Assembly (NCBI GenBank): GCA_934533005.1
Contig: CAKTBC010000004.1
Span: 1 to 51,556 of the forward strand
Source: an uncultured Oscillospiraceae bacterium
Lineage (GTDB): Bacteria; Bacillota; Clostridia; Oscillospirales; Oscillospiraceae
Direction: 5' to 3'
DNA: 51,556 nt
This document shows, piece after piece, positions 30,827 to 39,128 of the stretch (the stretch's first letter is position 1; every line of letters begins with the position of its first letter). The notes under the pieces were generated by a model. It was not told the origin of the DNA, searched no databases, and was given only the letters and a program-made list of their open reading frames with translations. The position numbers and the translations under genes were made by a program.

Positions 30827-31609
30827 TTAAATGTACCCGCGCACGAGCGACACGCTCAGCGTGAAAAATTCGCGCATCGCATAGTGGATGAAGCCGAACA
30901 CGGTTGAGCGCGCCGGAACGCCGTAAAAGGTGAACCCGCCGTTTTTCCGCGCCAGACACAGCGCGCGGAACACGTGAAAGTCGTTCGTGACGATGCCGAC
31001 GCTCTCCACATCCTCCTCCAGCGCGTGCAGCATGGGGAGACTGTAGCGCATGTTCTCCTCCGTGCTCGTGGAGCGATCCTCTAAAAGAATGCGGCCGGGG
31101 TCGATGCCGCCGGCAACGAGATAGTCACGGATGCACTCCGCCTCGCTCATCGGCTCGTCCTCGCCCTGCCCGCCGGAGGCGATGCATATCGTATCCGGGT
31201 TTTCCTCAAGATAGACGCACGCGGCGTTGATGCGCTGCCGCAGCGATCCGCTCGCGCCGTTTTCGTCGACTCTTGCGCCGAGAACGATGATGGCGTCCAG
31301 CCCCTCCGGGGGCTTCTGAAAAGCGCCGGAGAATACCAGACACTCCACGGCGAGGAAAACGGCGACCGCCGCGATCACAACAATATTTATCGCCCGGAGC
31401 CAGGGGCGGGGGATGGGTGTGCTTTTGCCGCGCTTCCATGCCCATTTCCAGAGAAAGAAACGGCCAAAGCACACGGCGGAGAGCATCAGCCAGAGATAGA
31501 GCAGCGATTGCCCGAACCGCACGGTGATGCCCTGACCGAGATAGTATAAAAGCGTCAATACCCCGGCATACAGAAAGAGCCGGTTGATGCGTTGTTCCTT
31601 TTTTGTCAT
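30827..31609 (-). CDS. YdcF/SanA-family membrane protein (DUF218)
   Basis: 260 residues. Three N-terminal hydrophobic segments (to about residue 105) precede a DUF218 domain: DAIIVLGARVDENG, ASGGQGEDEPMSEAE, LLEDRSTSTEENM and IVTNDFHVFRALCLARK. Family members (YdcF, SanA, ElyC) are linked to envelope integrity and lipid-carrier metabolism; the chemistry is not settled. The ATG at 31609 follows GGAGGT with a 6-nt spacer, so the 64 extra upstream residues of the open frame are not used. Divergent from the HAD gene; convergent with the LacI operon. Confidence 0.88.
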   Translation of the reverse strand: MTKKEQRINRLFLYAGVLTLLYYLGQGITVRFGQSLLYLWLMLSAVCFGRFFLWKWAWKRGKSTPIPRPWLRAINIVVIAAVAVFLAVECLVFSGAFQKPPEGLDAIIVLGARVDENGASGSLRQRINAACVYLEENPDTICIASGGQGEDEPMSEAECIRDYLVAGGIDPGRILLEDRSTSTEENMRYSLPMLHALEEDVESVGIVTNDFHVFRALCLARKNGGFTFYGVPARSTVFGFIHYAMREFFTLSVSLVRGYI

Positions 31610-31695
31610 AGAGTACCTCCGGAAAGAATTTCCTGCCGAAAAGACGGGGGAAACCCATCGAAAGTTCATTATACATACATCGGGGAGAAAAACCA

Positions 31696-32529
31696 ATGGG
31701 AAACGGAAAATTTGAGGGCTATCTGCTCGTCGCGGATTTTGACGACACGTTCTGCCCGGAGCACGGCGCTCCCGTGCCGGAGGAAAACCGGCGCGCGGCA
31801 CAGTATTTCATGGACGAGGGCGGCCTTTTCACGATCGCCACGGGGCGGGATGTGCGCTCATACTATTCCATCCGCGGGAAATTCACCGTCAATGCGCCGC
31901 TCGTGCTCAGTAACGGCGCGGTGATCTTCGACGGCGAGTCCGGCGAGAGCTGGTATGAGAGCTTCCTGCCTTTTTCCTGCCGGAGCGATCTTCTCGCCGC
32001 GCGCGATGCCTTCTCCGGCACGGGTATGGAGGTCCACCGCGGCGCGGACGTGCGCGTCTGCGGCCGTAATGCCGCGCTCGAAGAGCACCTTTCTCGTATG
32101 GGCGTGCCGGTGTCGGAGGCCGATCCCGCCCGCATCCTGTATCCGTGGACGAAGGTGGTGCTCGTAGTGCCGGGCGAGATCCGCGCCGAGAACGAAATGG
32201 CGCATGCGCTCTGCGCGTGGATCGCTGAGCAATTCCCCGGCCGGTACGAGGCTGTGCCCTCCGGCGCTCTCGTGGATGTGGTCGCCGCAGGGAGCGACAA
32301 GGGGAGCGGCGTGCGCCGCCTTGCCGATTTTCTGGATATTCATCCGAAAAACATCATCTGCGTCGGCGACGGCTGGAACGACATCCCGATGCTGCGCGCG
32401 GCGGGACACGCTTTTGCGCCGGAAACGGCGCTGTCGGAGGTTTTGGCGATCGAAAATGTCACGAAGCTCGGCGCACCGGAGCACTGCATCCGCGACGTGA
32501 TAGACAGGCTCGAGGCGGATCAAAAATAA
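31696..32529 (+). CDS. HAD-superfamily hydrolase, Cof type (IIB)
   Basis: 277 residues. Motif I is VADFDDTF (nucleophile D14, acid/base D16), an early TGRDV gives motif II, and GDGWNDIPML near the C-terminus is motif IV with the metal-binding acidic residues. The alpha/beta cap lies between. Such enzymes dephosphorylate sugar phosphates, nucleotides or cofactors such as pyridoxal phosphate; specificity cannot be read from sequence. Start ATG 31696 has GGGGAGAAAA upstream. No operon partner: the aro promoter begins 31 bp downstream, with no clear terminator between. Confidence 0.88.
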   Translation: MGNGKFEGYLLVADFDDTFCPEHGAPVPEENRRAAQYFMDEGGLFTIATGRDVRSYYSIRGKFTVNAPLVLSNGAVIFDGESGESWYESFLPFSCRSDLLAARDAFSGTGMEVHRGADVRVCGRNAALEEHLSRMGVPVSEADPARILYPWTKVVLVVPGEIRAENEMAHALCAWIAEQFPGRYEAVPSGALVDVVAAGSDKGSGVRRLADFLDIHPKNIICVGDGWNDIPMLRAAGHAFAPETALSEVLAIENVTKLGAPEHCIRDVIDRLEADQK

Positions 32530-32560
32530 ATTTTTATACAAATTTTCACTGAAATATTTG

Positions 32561-32589
32561 TTGACAATTCCGAAAGAAGAATTTATACT
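32561..32589 (+). promoter_or_regulatory. promoter of the aromatic amino-acid operon
   Basis: TTGACA (32561-32566), 17-nt spacer, TATACT (32584-32589): five of six at -10 and perfect -35. Transcription should begin near 32596, giving a leader of about 180 nt before aroF. Confidence 0.85.
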
Positions 32590-32625
32590 GAAACCAACTT
32601 CCGCAGATCGGAGCGAGATCGACGC

Positions 32626-32679
32626 ATGAACGCATCCATTCGTATGTTTCGATACTTTTTTACCCGTACTATTTCATAG
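32626..32679 (+). CDS. putative Phe/Tyr-rich leader peptide of the aro operon
   Basis: A 17-codon frame MNASIRMFRYFFTRTIS ends at TAG 32677-32679. Codons 8-12 read Phe-Arg-Tyr-Phe-Phe. GGAGCGAG (32610-32617) could serve as ribosome site. It lies between a consensus promoter and an intrinsic terminator upstream of nine Phe/Tyr biosynthetic genes. In enterobacteria, Phe-rich leader peptides (pheA, pheST) control attenuation by ribosome stalling, and this has the same layout. Translation is inferred; no homologue can be checked here. Segment 32695-32701 can pair with either 32599-32605 or (overlapping, as 32693-32698) with 32631-32636, so alternative folds exist. Confidence 0.55.
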   Translation: MNASIRMFRYFFTRTIS

Positions 32680-32729
32680 TATGGTAATTTGTGATGCGGA
32701 AAATGACCTTGGAAGCGAAGGCTTTTTAG

Positions 32730-32759
32730 GCGGCACAGATTACACTGTGCCGCTTTTTT
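32730..32759 (+). terminator. leader terminator (attenuator) before aroF
   Basis: GCGGCACAG (32730-32738) pairs with CTGTGCCGC (32745-32753) around ATTACA, followed by six Ts (32754-32759). The aroF ribosome site GGAGG begins 7 nt later, so termination here would silence the whole operon. Confidence 0.9.
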
Positions 32760-32778
32760 GTTTTTGGAGGAATAACCG

Positions 32779-33783
32779 ATGATCGTCATTTTGAAAAACG
32801 GCGCTGCCGAAGAGAAGAAAAACCAGCTTATTGACTGGCTGAAGGAGCAGGGACTGCAGATCCACACCTCCGTCGGCGAGTATCAGACCGTTCTCGGTCT
32901 CGTGGGTGACACGAGCCGGGTCGATATGGACCTTATCGCCAGTCTTGGCATCGTTGATTCCGTCAAGCGCGTCACGGAGCCGTTCAAGTGCTGCAACCGC
33001 AAGTTCCACCCGGACGACACCGTCGTGCAGGTCGGGGACGTTCGCATCGGCGGCGGGAATTTCGTGATGATCGCCGGTCCCTGCAGCGTTGAGAGCGAGG
33101 AGCAGATCGTCGGCATCGCGAAGGCGGTCAAGGCCTCCGGCGCGCAGATCCTCCGCGGCGGCGCTTTCAAGCCGCGCACCTCGCCTTACGATTTTCAGGG
33201 GCTTGCCGCCACGGGACTTGAGCTTTTGAAGATCGCCCGGCAGGAGACGGGACTCCCGATCGTCACCGAGATCATGGGCACCTCCGCGCTCGATCTTTTC
33301 GCCGATGTAGACGTCATCCAGGTCGGCGCGCGCAACATGCAGAACTTTGACCTGCTCAAGGAGCTCGGAAAGCTCCGCAAGCCCATTCTGCTCAAGCGCG
33401 GCCTTGCCGCCACGCTCAAGGAGCTATTGATGAGCGCCGAATACATCATGGCAGGCGGCAACGAGCAGATCATCCTCTGCGAGCGCGGCATCCGCACGTT
33501 TGATGACTATACGAGAAATACGCTCGATCTTGCCGCCGTGCCGATGCTCCACGAGCTGACGCACCTGCCGGTCATCGTCGATCCGAGCCATTCGACCGGT
33601 CTCGCCCGCATGGTGCGCCCGATGGCGCTCGCTGCGGCGGCCTGCGGCACGGACGGGCTCATCATTGAAGTCCACAACGACCCGATGCACGCGCTGTGCG
33701 ACGGCGCGCAGTCCATCAAGCCCGACGAATACGACGCTCTCTGCAAAGACGTGAACGCCATCCGCGAGGTGGCAATTCGATGA
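32779..33783 (+). CDS. aroF: 3-deoxy-7-phosphoheptulonate synthase, type I-beta with FL domain
   Basis: 334 residues. First shikimate-pathway step: PEP plus erythrose-4-phosphate to DAHP. Residues 1-68 form the ferredoxin-like regulatory domain seen in Thermotoga-type enzymes, which confers Tyr/Phe feedback inhibition; the barrel follows with AGPCSVES, GGAFKPRTSPYDFQG, the metal Cys region and VDPSHSTG. GGAGG precedes the ATG. It is the first gene of the operon, directly after the attenuator, and its stop overlaps tyrA as ATGA. This is the entry and control point of the pathway. Confidence 0.96.
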   Translation: MIVILKNGAAEEKKNQLIDWLKEQGLQIHTSVGEYQTVLGLVGDTSRVDMDLIASLGIVDSVKRVTEPFKCCNRKFHPDDTVVQVGDVRIGGGNFVMIAGPCSVESEEQIVGIAKAVKASGAQILRGGAFKPRTSPYDFQGLAATGLELLKIARQETGLPIVTEIMGTSALDLFADVDVIQVGARNMQNFDLLKELGKLRKPILLKRGLAATLKELLMSAEYIMAGGNEQIILCERGIRTFDDYTRNTLDLAAVPMLHELTHLPVIVDPSHSTGLARMVRPMALAAAACGTDGLIIEVHNDPMHALCDGAQSIKPDEYDALCKDVNAIREVAIR

Positions 33784-34613
33784 CCGCCGGGATCGTCGGA
33801 CTCGGGCTGATCGGCGGCTCGCTCGCCAAGGCGTATCGCGCGCACGATGCGCGCGTCCTAGCTTTTGATACGGACAGCGCTGTGCTCTCCTTTGCACAGC
33901 TCGACGGCACGGTGGACGCCGTGCTCACAAAAGAAAACGTCTCCGAATGCGATATCGTCCTCATCGCGGTGTGCCCCGGCGCGGCGGTATCGTATCTGCG
34001 TGAGACGGCACCGCATTTCGGCGCGCGTCCCATCGTTATCGACTGCTGCGGTGTGAAGCGGGAGGTGTGTGAGACCGCGTTCGCGCTCGCGCGCGAGCAC
34101 GGCTTCGCGTTTCTCGGCGGCCACCCGATGGCGGGCAGCCACAAAGCCGGGTACAAAAATGCCCGCGCCAACCTCTTCCACGCGGCGCCCATGGTGCTCG
34201 TGCCGCCGGAGGGGGATGACATTGCGCTCCTTGCCAGGGCTAAGGAACTTCTGGCCCCGGCGGAGTTCGGGCGCTTCAGCGTTACGAGCGCCGCCGAGCA
34301 CGACCGGATGATCGCCTTCACCTCGCAGCTCGCGCACATCGTCTCGAACGCCTACATCAAAAGCCCCACCGCGCGCAGCCACAAGGGCTTTTCCGCGGGG
34401 AGCTATAAGGACCTGACGCGCGTTGCGTGGCTCGATCCCGCCATGTGGGCGGAGCTTTTCCTCGATAACCGCGACAATGTGCTCTTTGAGCTCGACAGTC
34501 TCGCAAATTCTCTTGTACAGTACCGCGCGGCGGTGGAGAACAACGATCTCGCAGCGCTCACGGCGCTCCTTGACGAGGGCCGCCGGCGCAAGGAGGAGGT
34601 AGACGGACGGTGA
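33780..34613 (+). CDS. tyrA: prephenate dehydrogenase
   Basis: 277 residues, NAD(P)-dependent oxidative decarboxylation of prephenate to 4-hydroxyphenylpyruvate for tyrosine. The Rossmann motif GLGLIGGSLAKAY opens the protein and GGHPMAGSHKAGY supplies the substrate-binding His region. No ACT domain is present, so direct Tyr feedback is less likely than in longer TyrA proteins. The ATG at 33780 overlaps the aroF stop by 4 bp; a longer frame to 33696 lies inside aroF. Arogenate dehydrogenase activity cannot be excluded. Confidence 0.92.
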   Translation: MTAGIVGLGLIGGSLAKAYRAHDARVLAFDTDSAVLSFAQLDGTVDAVLTKENVSECDIVLIAVCPGAAVSYLRETAPHFGARPIVIDCCGVKREVCETAFALAREHGFAFLGGHPMAGSHKAGYKNARANLFHAAPMVLVPPEGDDIALLARAKELLAPAEFGRFSVTSAAEHDRMIAFTSQLAHIVSNAYIKSPTARSHKGFSAGSYKDLTRVAWLDPAMWAELFLDNRDNVLFELDSLANSLVQYRAAVENNDLAALTALLDEGRRRKEEVDGR

Positions 34614-35671
34614 AAACGATCCATGTAACGGCGTCGCGCGAATACGATGTCGTCATCGGCGCGGGTCTGCTCGAGGATTGCGGCGAGCGTATCGCCGCGG
34701 CCGTTCCCGGCGCGGAAAAGGCGGTCATCTGTACCGATTCGACCGTGTACCCGCTCTATGCCGAACGCGTGGCCGCCTCGCTCAAGGCGGCGGGCTTTGT
34801 GGTGCTGGAATATGTGTTTCCCGCCGGGGAGCGCTCCAAAACGCTGGATACCTGGCAGCGGATGCTCTGCTTTCTCGCCGAAAACCGCGTGAGCCGGAGC
34901 GACGTTGTCGTCGCGCTCGGCGGCGGCGTTGCGGGCGATATGGCCGGGTTTGCCGCGGCGTGCTATCAGCGCGGCGTCCGCCTCGTGCAGCTCCCGACGA
35001 CGCTCCTCGCCGCGGTGGATTCCTCCGTCGGCGGAAAAACGGCGGTCGATCTCCCGGCAGGGAAGAACCTTGCGGGGGCGTTCTGGCAGCCGTCGCTCGT
35101 CTTGTGCGATACAGACGCGCTCCAAACGCTTCCGGAAGCCATCCGGCGTGACGGCTGCGCGGAGATCATCAAATACGGCGTGCTGGACGGCGAGACGCTT
35201 TTCTCCGCGCTGGAAAACTGCCTGCCGGATACGATATCGGAGGATATCCTGGCCCGCTGTGTGGAGATCAAGCGGGATGTCGTCGCCGCGGACGAATTTG
35301 ATACCGGCGCGCGCCGCCTTTTGAATCTCGGCCATACCGCCGCGCACGCGGCAGAGCGTTTAAGCGATTACTCCCTCTCCCATGGCAGAGCCGTGGCGAT
35401 GGGCCTTTGCGCCATGGCGCGTGCGTGCGCTGTGCGCAGACTCTGTTCAAAAAACGATGCTGCGCGCATCGAAGCACTGATAAAAAAATGCGGCCTTCCG
35501 ACGGAGCTGCCGTTCACGGCAGAAGCGCTTGCGGAAGCTGCGCTTTCGGATAAAAAACGCGCGGGCTCAACGCTCCCCATCATCACCATCGAGGCTCTGG
35601 GGCACTGCACCGTGCGAAAGATCGATGCCTCCGACTATGCTGCATGGCTCATCCGGGGAGGCGCGCGATGA
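34610..35671 (+). CDS. aroB: 3-dehydroquinate synthase
   Basis: 353 residues; second pathway step, DAHP to 3-dehydroquinate, NAD and Zn dependent. Motifs: GGGVAGDMAGFAAACYQRG, QLPTTLLAAVDSSVGGKTAVD, and the metal ligands in DGCAEIIKYG, NLGHTAAHAAE and SHGRAVAMG. The start is GTG, overlapping the tyrA stop (GTGA), with a strong AGGAGGAGGT site. Full length and unremarkable. Confidence 0.96.
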   Translation: MKTIHVTASREYDVVIGAGLLEDCGERIAAAVPGAEKAVICTDSTVYPLYAERVAASLKAAGFVVLEYVFPAGERSKTLDTWQRMLCFLAENRVSRSDVVVALGGGVAGDMAGFAAACYQRGVRLVQLPTTLLAAVDSSVGGKTAVDLPAGKNLAGAFWQPSLVLCDTDALQTLPEAIRRDGCAEIIKYGVLDGETLFSALENCLPDTISEDILARCVEIKRDVVAADEFDTGARRLLNLGHTAAHAAERLSDYSLSHGRAVAMGLCAMARACAVRRLCSKNDAARIEALIKKCGLPTELPFTAEALAEAALSDKKRAGSTLPIITIEALGHCTVRKIDASDYAAWLIRGGAR

Positions 35672-36924
35672 ACTTTGTTATCTCTCCGGGTACGCGTACC
35701 GGCGCGGTGCATATCCCGGCTTCCAAATCGCAGGCGCACCGCCTGCTCATCTGCGCGGCACTTGGGAAAAATCCCGTGACCGTGCGCTGCGACGGCCTGA
35801 ACACCGACATTCTTGCCACGATCGCGTGTCTCCGCGCGCTCGGCGCGAAGATCACTGAAGACAGCGGCGCGCTGCGCGTCGAACCGATCAAGGAGACGCC
35901 GGGCGGCCTTTGCGTTCTGCCCTGCGGCGAGAGCGGGTCAACGCTCCGCTTTCTGCTGCCTGTCGTCGGCGCGCTCGGCGCGAACGCAGTGTTCCTGCGT
36001 GAGGGACGGCTGCCGGAGCGCCCGCTTGAGCCGCTGTTGAGCGAGCTTGTCCGCGGCGGCATGGCATTCCGCTCCGAGGGAGAAAAGCTCTTCTGCGCCG
36101 GAAGGCTTGCGCCGGGGGCGTACACGCTCCCCGGGAACATCTCCTCGCAGTATATTTCCGCGCTGCTCTTCGCGCTGCCGCGTCTTGCCGGGGACAGCAC
36201 GCTTTCCATCACCGGCGCAAGGGAGAGCGAGGGCTATATCGCCATGACCGAGAACGCCCTTGCACAAAGCGGCATCCGGCTATATAAAACCAATTCCGGG
36301 TATGATATCCCCGGCGGGCAGGTATATTCTCTGCCCGGCACGGTCGAGGTCGAGGGGGATTATTCCTCGGCGGCATTTTTCCTCTGCATGGGTGCGCTCT
36401 CGCGCGCCGGCATCACCGTTTCCGGCCTGCGCGCCGATTCCGCGCAGGGCGACCGCGCGGTGCTTGATATTCTCCGCGCCATGGGAGCCGTTGTGGAAGA
36501 GACGCCGTCGGGCATTACGGTGCGGCGCGGCGCGCTTTGCGGCACGGTCATCGACGCCGGGCCTGTCCCCGATCTCATCCCCGCGCTGTGCGCGCTGGCC
36601 GCGGCGGCGGAGGGGGAGACGCACGTGGCAAACGCCGCGCGGCTCCGGCTCAAGGAATCCGACCGGCTTGCCACTACGGCGGGAATGCTCTCCGCTCTCG
36701 GCGCGGATATCGAGGAGCTGCCGGAGGGACTGGTCGTCCGCGGCGGAGGTCTTCGCGGCGGCACGGTGAGCGCGCAGCACGACCACCGCATCGCGATGGC
36801 CGCGGCGGTGGCGGCGTGCTCCTGCGCGGAGACTGTCACGGTCGAGGGCTGGGAGTGCACAAACAAATCCTACCCGCGTTTTCGCGAGGATTTTAACGCA
36901 TTGCAAAAGGAGGAAACGCCGTGA
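35668..36924 (+). CDS. aroA: 3-phosphoshikimate 1-carboxyvinyltransferase (EPSP synthase)
   Basis: 418 residues; joins shikimate-3-phosphate and PEP. Motifs include PASKSQAHRLLICAALG (PEP-binding Lys), CGESGSTLRFLLPV, GNISSQYISALLFALP and LRLKESDRLATTAGML, then ECTNKSYPRF-type C-terminus. The ATG at 35668 overlaps the aroB stop by 4 bp; an earlier in-frame ATG at 35644 is inside aroB. The CGESGST loop is Ser/Thr-rich in the position of the usual NCGTSG-type loop, as in several Gram-positive enzymes. Confidence 0.95.
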   Translation: MNFVISPGTRTGAVHIPASKSQAHRLLICAALGKNPVTVRCDGLNTDILATIACLRALGAKITEDSGALRVEPIKETPGGLCVLPCGESGSTLRFLLPVVGALGANAVFLREGRLPERPLEPLLSELVRGGMAFRSEGEKLFCAGRLAPGAYTLPGNISSQYISALLFALPRLAGDSTLSITGARESEGYIAMTENALAQSGIRLYKTNSGYDIPGGQVYSLPGTVEVEGDYSSAAFFLCMGALSRAGITVSGLRADSAQGDRAVLDILRAMGAVVEETPSGITVRRGALCGTVIDAGPVPDLIPALCALAAAAEGETHVANAARLRLKESDRLATTAGMLSALGADIEELPEGLVVRGGGLRGGTVSAQHDHRIAMAAAVAACSCAETVTVEGWECTNKSYPRFREDFNALQKEETP

Positions 36925-37988
36925 GCAGTCTCGGAAACGATTTTCGCATTACCATTTTCGGCGCTTCGCACGGCGAGGCCATCGGCGTCGTCATGGAAGG
37001 GCTGCCCGTGGGGTTCGCCATCGATATGGACGCGCTCTCCGCCTTTCTCGCGCGGCGTGCGCCGGGACGCGGCGCGTTTGCCACCGCGCGGCGCGAGAGC
37101 GATATGCCGCTCTTTCTCAGCGGCGTGAAAAACGGCGTCACCTGCGGCGGTGCGGTTACGGTGGTCATCCGCAACAGCGACGCGCACCCCGGCGACTATG
37201 ACGCTCTGCGCAATACGCCGCGCCCCGGCCATGCGGACTTTGCCGCGCGCATGAAGGACGGCGACGCTGTCGATCTCTCCGGCGGCGGGCGCTTCTCCGG
37301 ACGGCTCACCGCGCCGCTCTGCGTTGCGGGCGGCATCGCCATGCAGCTTCTGGAAGAGAAAAACATCCACATCGTTTCGCACATTGCCTCTATCGCCGGT
37401 ATTGCCGACGAGGGCATTTTCCCGGCGTCTACGCTCGGCAAGAGCTTCCCAACGCTCAGTGAGGCGCGCGGCGAGGACATGCTCGCCGCTATTGCCAAAG
37501 CGCGCGCTGACGGCGACAGCGTCGGCGGCGTGGTGGAATGCGCGGTGCTTGGCCTGCCCGCGGGGCTTGGCGATGCGCTCTTTGACGGCGTGGAAAGCCG
37601 GCTCTCCGCCGCGCTCTTCGGCATCCCCGCCGTGAAGGGCGTGGAGTTTGGCGCGGGCTTTTCGGCGGCGGGGCTGCGCGGCAGCGAGAATAACGATGCC
37701 TTCGTATTGCGCGGCGGAAAGGTGACCACCGAAACGAACCGCTGCGGCGGCATCCTCGGAGGCATCACGACGGGGGCGCCGCTCGTGTTCCGCGCAGCGT
37801 TTAAGCCGACGCCGTCCATCGCGCGGCGGCAGCGCACCGTGGATCTTGCCGCGATGCGCGAAACGACCATCGAGATCGCCGGACGGCATGACCCCTGCAT
37901 CGTGCCGCGCGCCGTTCCCTGCGTGGAAGCGGCGGCCGCAGTCGTACTATATGATATTCTTTGTTCGGAAAGAGGGAGAAAGCCATGA
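36921..37988 (+). CDS. aroC: chorismate synthase
   Basis: 355 residues; converts EPSP to chorismate using reduced FMN. Motifs: FGASHGEAIGVVMEGLP at the start, RFSGRLTAPLCVAGGIA, and the C-terminal ITTGAPLVFRAAFKPTPSI region. GTG start overlapping the aroA stop as GTGA, with AAAAGGAGG upstream. The ARRAPGRGAFATARRESD loop differs slightly from the common RRPGxSxxTTxRxExD form, but the Arg and Asp residues are kept. Confidence 0.95.
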   Translation: MSSLGNDFRITIFGASHGEAIGVVMEGLPVGFAIDMDALSAFLARRAPGRGAFATARRESDMPLFLSGVKNGVTCGGAVTVVIRNSDAHPGDYDALRNTPRPGHADFAARMKDGDAVDLSGGGRFSGRLTAPLCVAGGIAMQLLEEKNIHIVSHIASIAGIADEGIFPASTLGKSFPTLSEARGEDMLAAIAKARADGDSVGGVVECAVLGLPAGLGDALFDGVESRLSAALFGIPAVKGVEFGAGFSAAGLRGSENNDAFVLRGGKVTTETNRCGGILGGITTGAPLVFRAAFKPTPSIARRQRTVDLAAMRETTIEIAGRHDPCIVPRAVPCVEAAAAVVLYDILCSERGRKP

Positions 37989-39127
37989 ATATGGACGAAC
38001 TGCGCGGCAGGATCGACGCGGTGGACGATGAGCTGCTGCGATGCTTTGCCGAGCGTATGGACATCGCCGGGGACATAGCCCGGTATAAGGCCGAGCGCGG
38101 CCTTCCGGTGCTCGACGAGCGGCGGGAGCGGGAAAAGCTTTACGCCGTGAGCGAAAAGGCGCCGGAGGAGCTGCAAAGCTACGCCGTATCGCTCTACTCG
38201 CTGCTTTTTGAGCTGAGCCGCAGCCGCCAGAACCGGTTGCTGCACAAGAAAAGCCTGCTCGCGGAGAGCATTCAAAGCGCGATCGAAAACACGCCGCCGC
38301 TTTTCCCGGAAAAGGCCGCCGTTGCCTGCCAGGGCGTGGAGGGCTCCAACTCCCAGCTCGCGTGCGAGCGGCTGTTCCGTCTGCCGAACGAGCTTTATTT
38401 CTCCAGCTTCGACGCGGTGTTCAACGCCATCGAAAAGGGCCTCTGCCGCTACGGTGTGCTGCCGATCGAAAACAGCACGGCGGGTTCTGTAAACGCCGTA
38501 TACGATCTCATGATGCGCCACCATTTCCACATTGTCCGCTCGGTGCGCGTGAAGATCGACCATAACCTGCTCGCCCGGCCGGGCGCGAAGCTCTCCGGCA
38601 TCCGCGAGATCTATTCGCACGAGCAGGCGCTCAGCCAGTGCGCGAAATTCCTCTCGTCTCTTCCGGGGGTGAAGGTCATCCCGTGCGAGAATACGGCGCT
38701 CGCAGCAAAGCTTGTTGCTGAGTCCGGGCGGGACGACGTGGCGGCGCTCTCCACCCGCGCATGCGAGCGGCTGTACGGTCTTGAATGTCTCGCTCCCTCC
38801 GTGCAGGACACGGCGAACAACTACACGCGCTTCATCTGCATCGCGCGCGATCTGGAGATCTATCCCGGCGCGAACCGGACGAGCCTCATGATGACGCTGC
38901 GCCACGAGCCCGGCTCGCTTTACAAGGTGCTCTCGCGCTTCTATGCGCTCGGCATCAACCTGAACAAGCTCGAAAGCCGCCCGCTCCCGGAGCGGAACTT
39001 TGAGTTCATGTTCTATTTCGATCTGGAAAACCCGGTGTACGACCCCGCGTTCCTTCAGCTCATGAGCGAGCTGGGCGATATCAGCGAGGAATGCACCTAT
39101 CTTGGAAGCTATAGTGAGGTAATTTGA
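37985..39127 (+). CDS. pheA: bifunctional chorismate mutase / prephenate dehydratase (P-protein)
   Basis: 380 residues with three parts: AroQ-type chorismate mutase (about 1-90; LRGRIDAVDDELLRCFAERM), prephenate dehydratase (about 108-285, with the TRF motif near YTRFICIA) and a C-terminal ACT domain (about 295-375) whose ESRP motif (KLESRPLP) is the Phe-binding site. It makes phenylpyruvate and should be feedback-inhibited by phenylalanine. ATG at 37985 overlaps the aroC stop. The dehydratase-ACT layout is the E. coli-type fusion, with mutase first. Confidence 0.95.
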   Translation: MNMDELRGRIDAVDDELLRCFAERMDIAGDIARYKAERGLPVLDERREREKLYAVSEKAPEELQSYAVSLYSLLFELSRSRQNRLLHKKSLLAESIQSAIENTPPLFPEKAAVACQGVEGSNSQLACERLFRLPNELYFSSFDAVFNAIEKGLCRYGVLPIENSTAGSVNAVYDLMMRHHFHIVRSVRVKIDHNLLARPGAKLSGIREIYSHEQALSQCAKFLSSLPGVKVIPCENTALAAKLVAESGRDDVAALSTRACERLYGLECLAPSVQDTANNYTRFICIARDLEIYPGANRTSLMMTLRHEPGSLYKVLSRFYALGINLNKLESRPLPERNFEFMFYFDLENPVYDPAFLQLMSELGDISEECTYLGSYSEVI

Positions 39128-39128
39128 C

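Noticed and set aside
32590..32760. T-box riboswitch before aroF
   Set aside because: I could not find the conserved GGTGGNACCGCG-type T-box sequence or a long stem I; a short Phe/Tyr-rich frame and a terminator are present instead.
35644..35667. Upstream ATG for aroA
   Set aside because: It lies inside aroB; the ATG at 35668 gives the conserved N-terminus and the 4-bp overlap seen throughout the operon.
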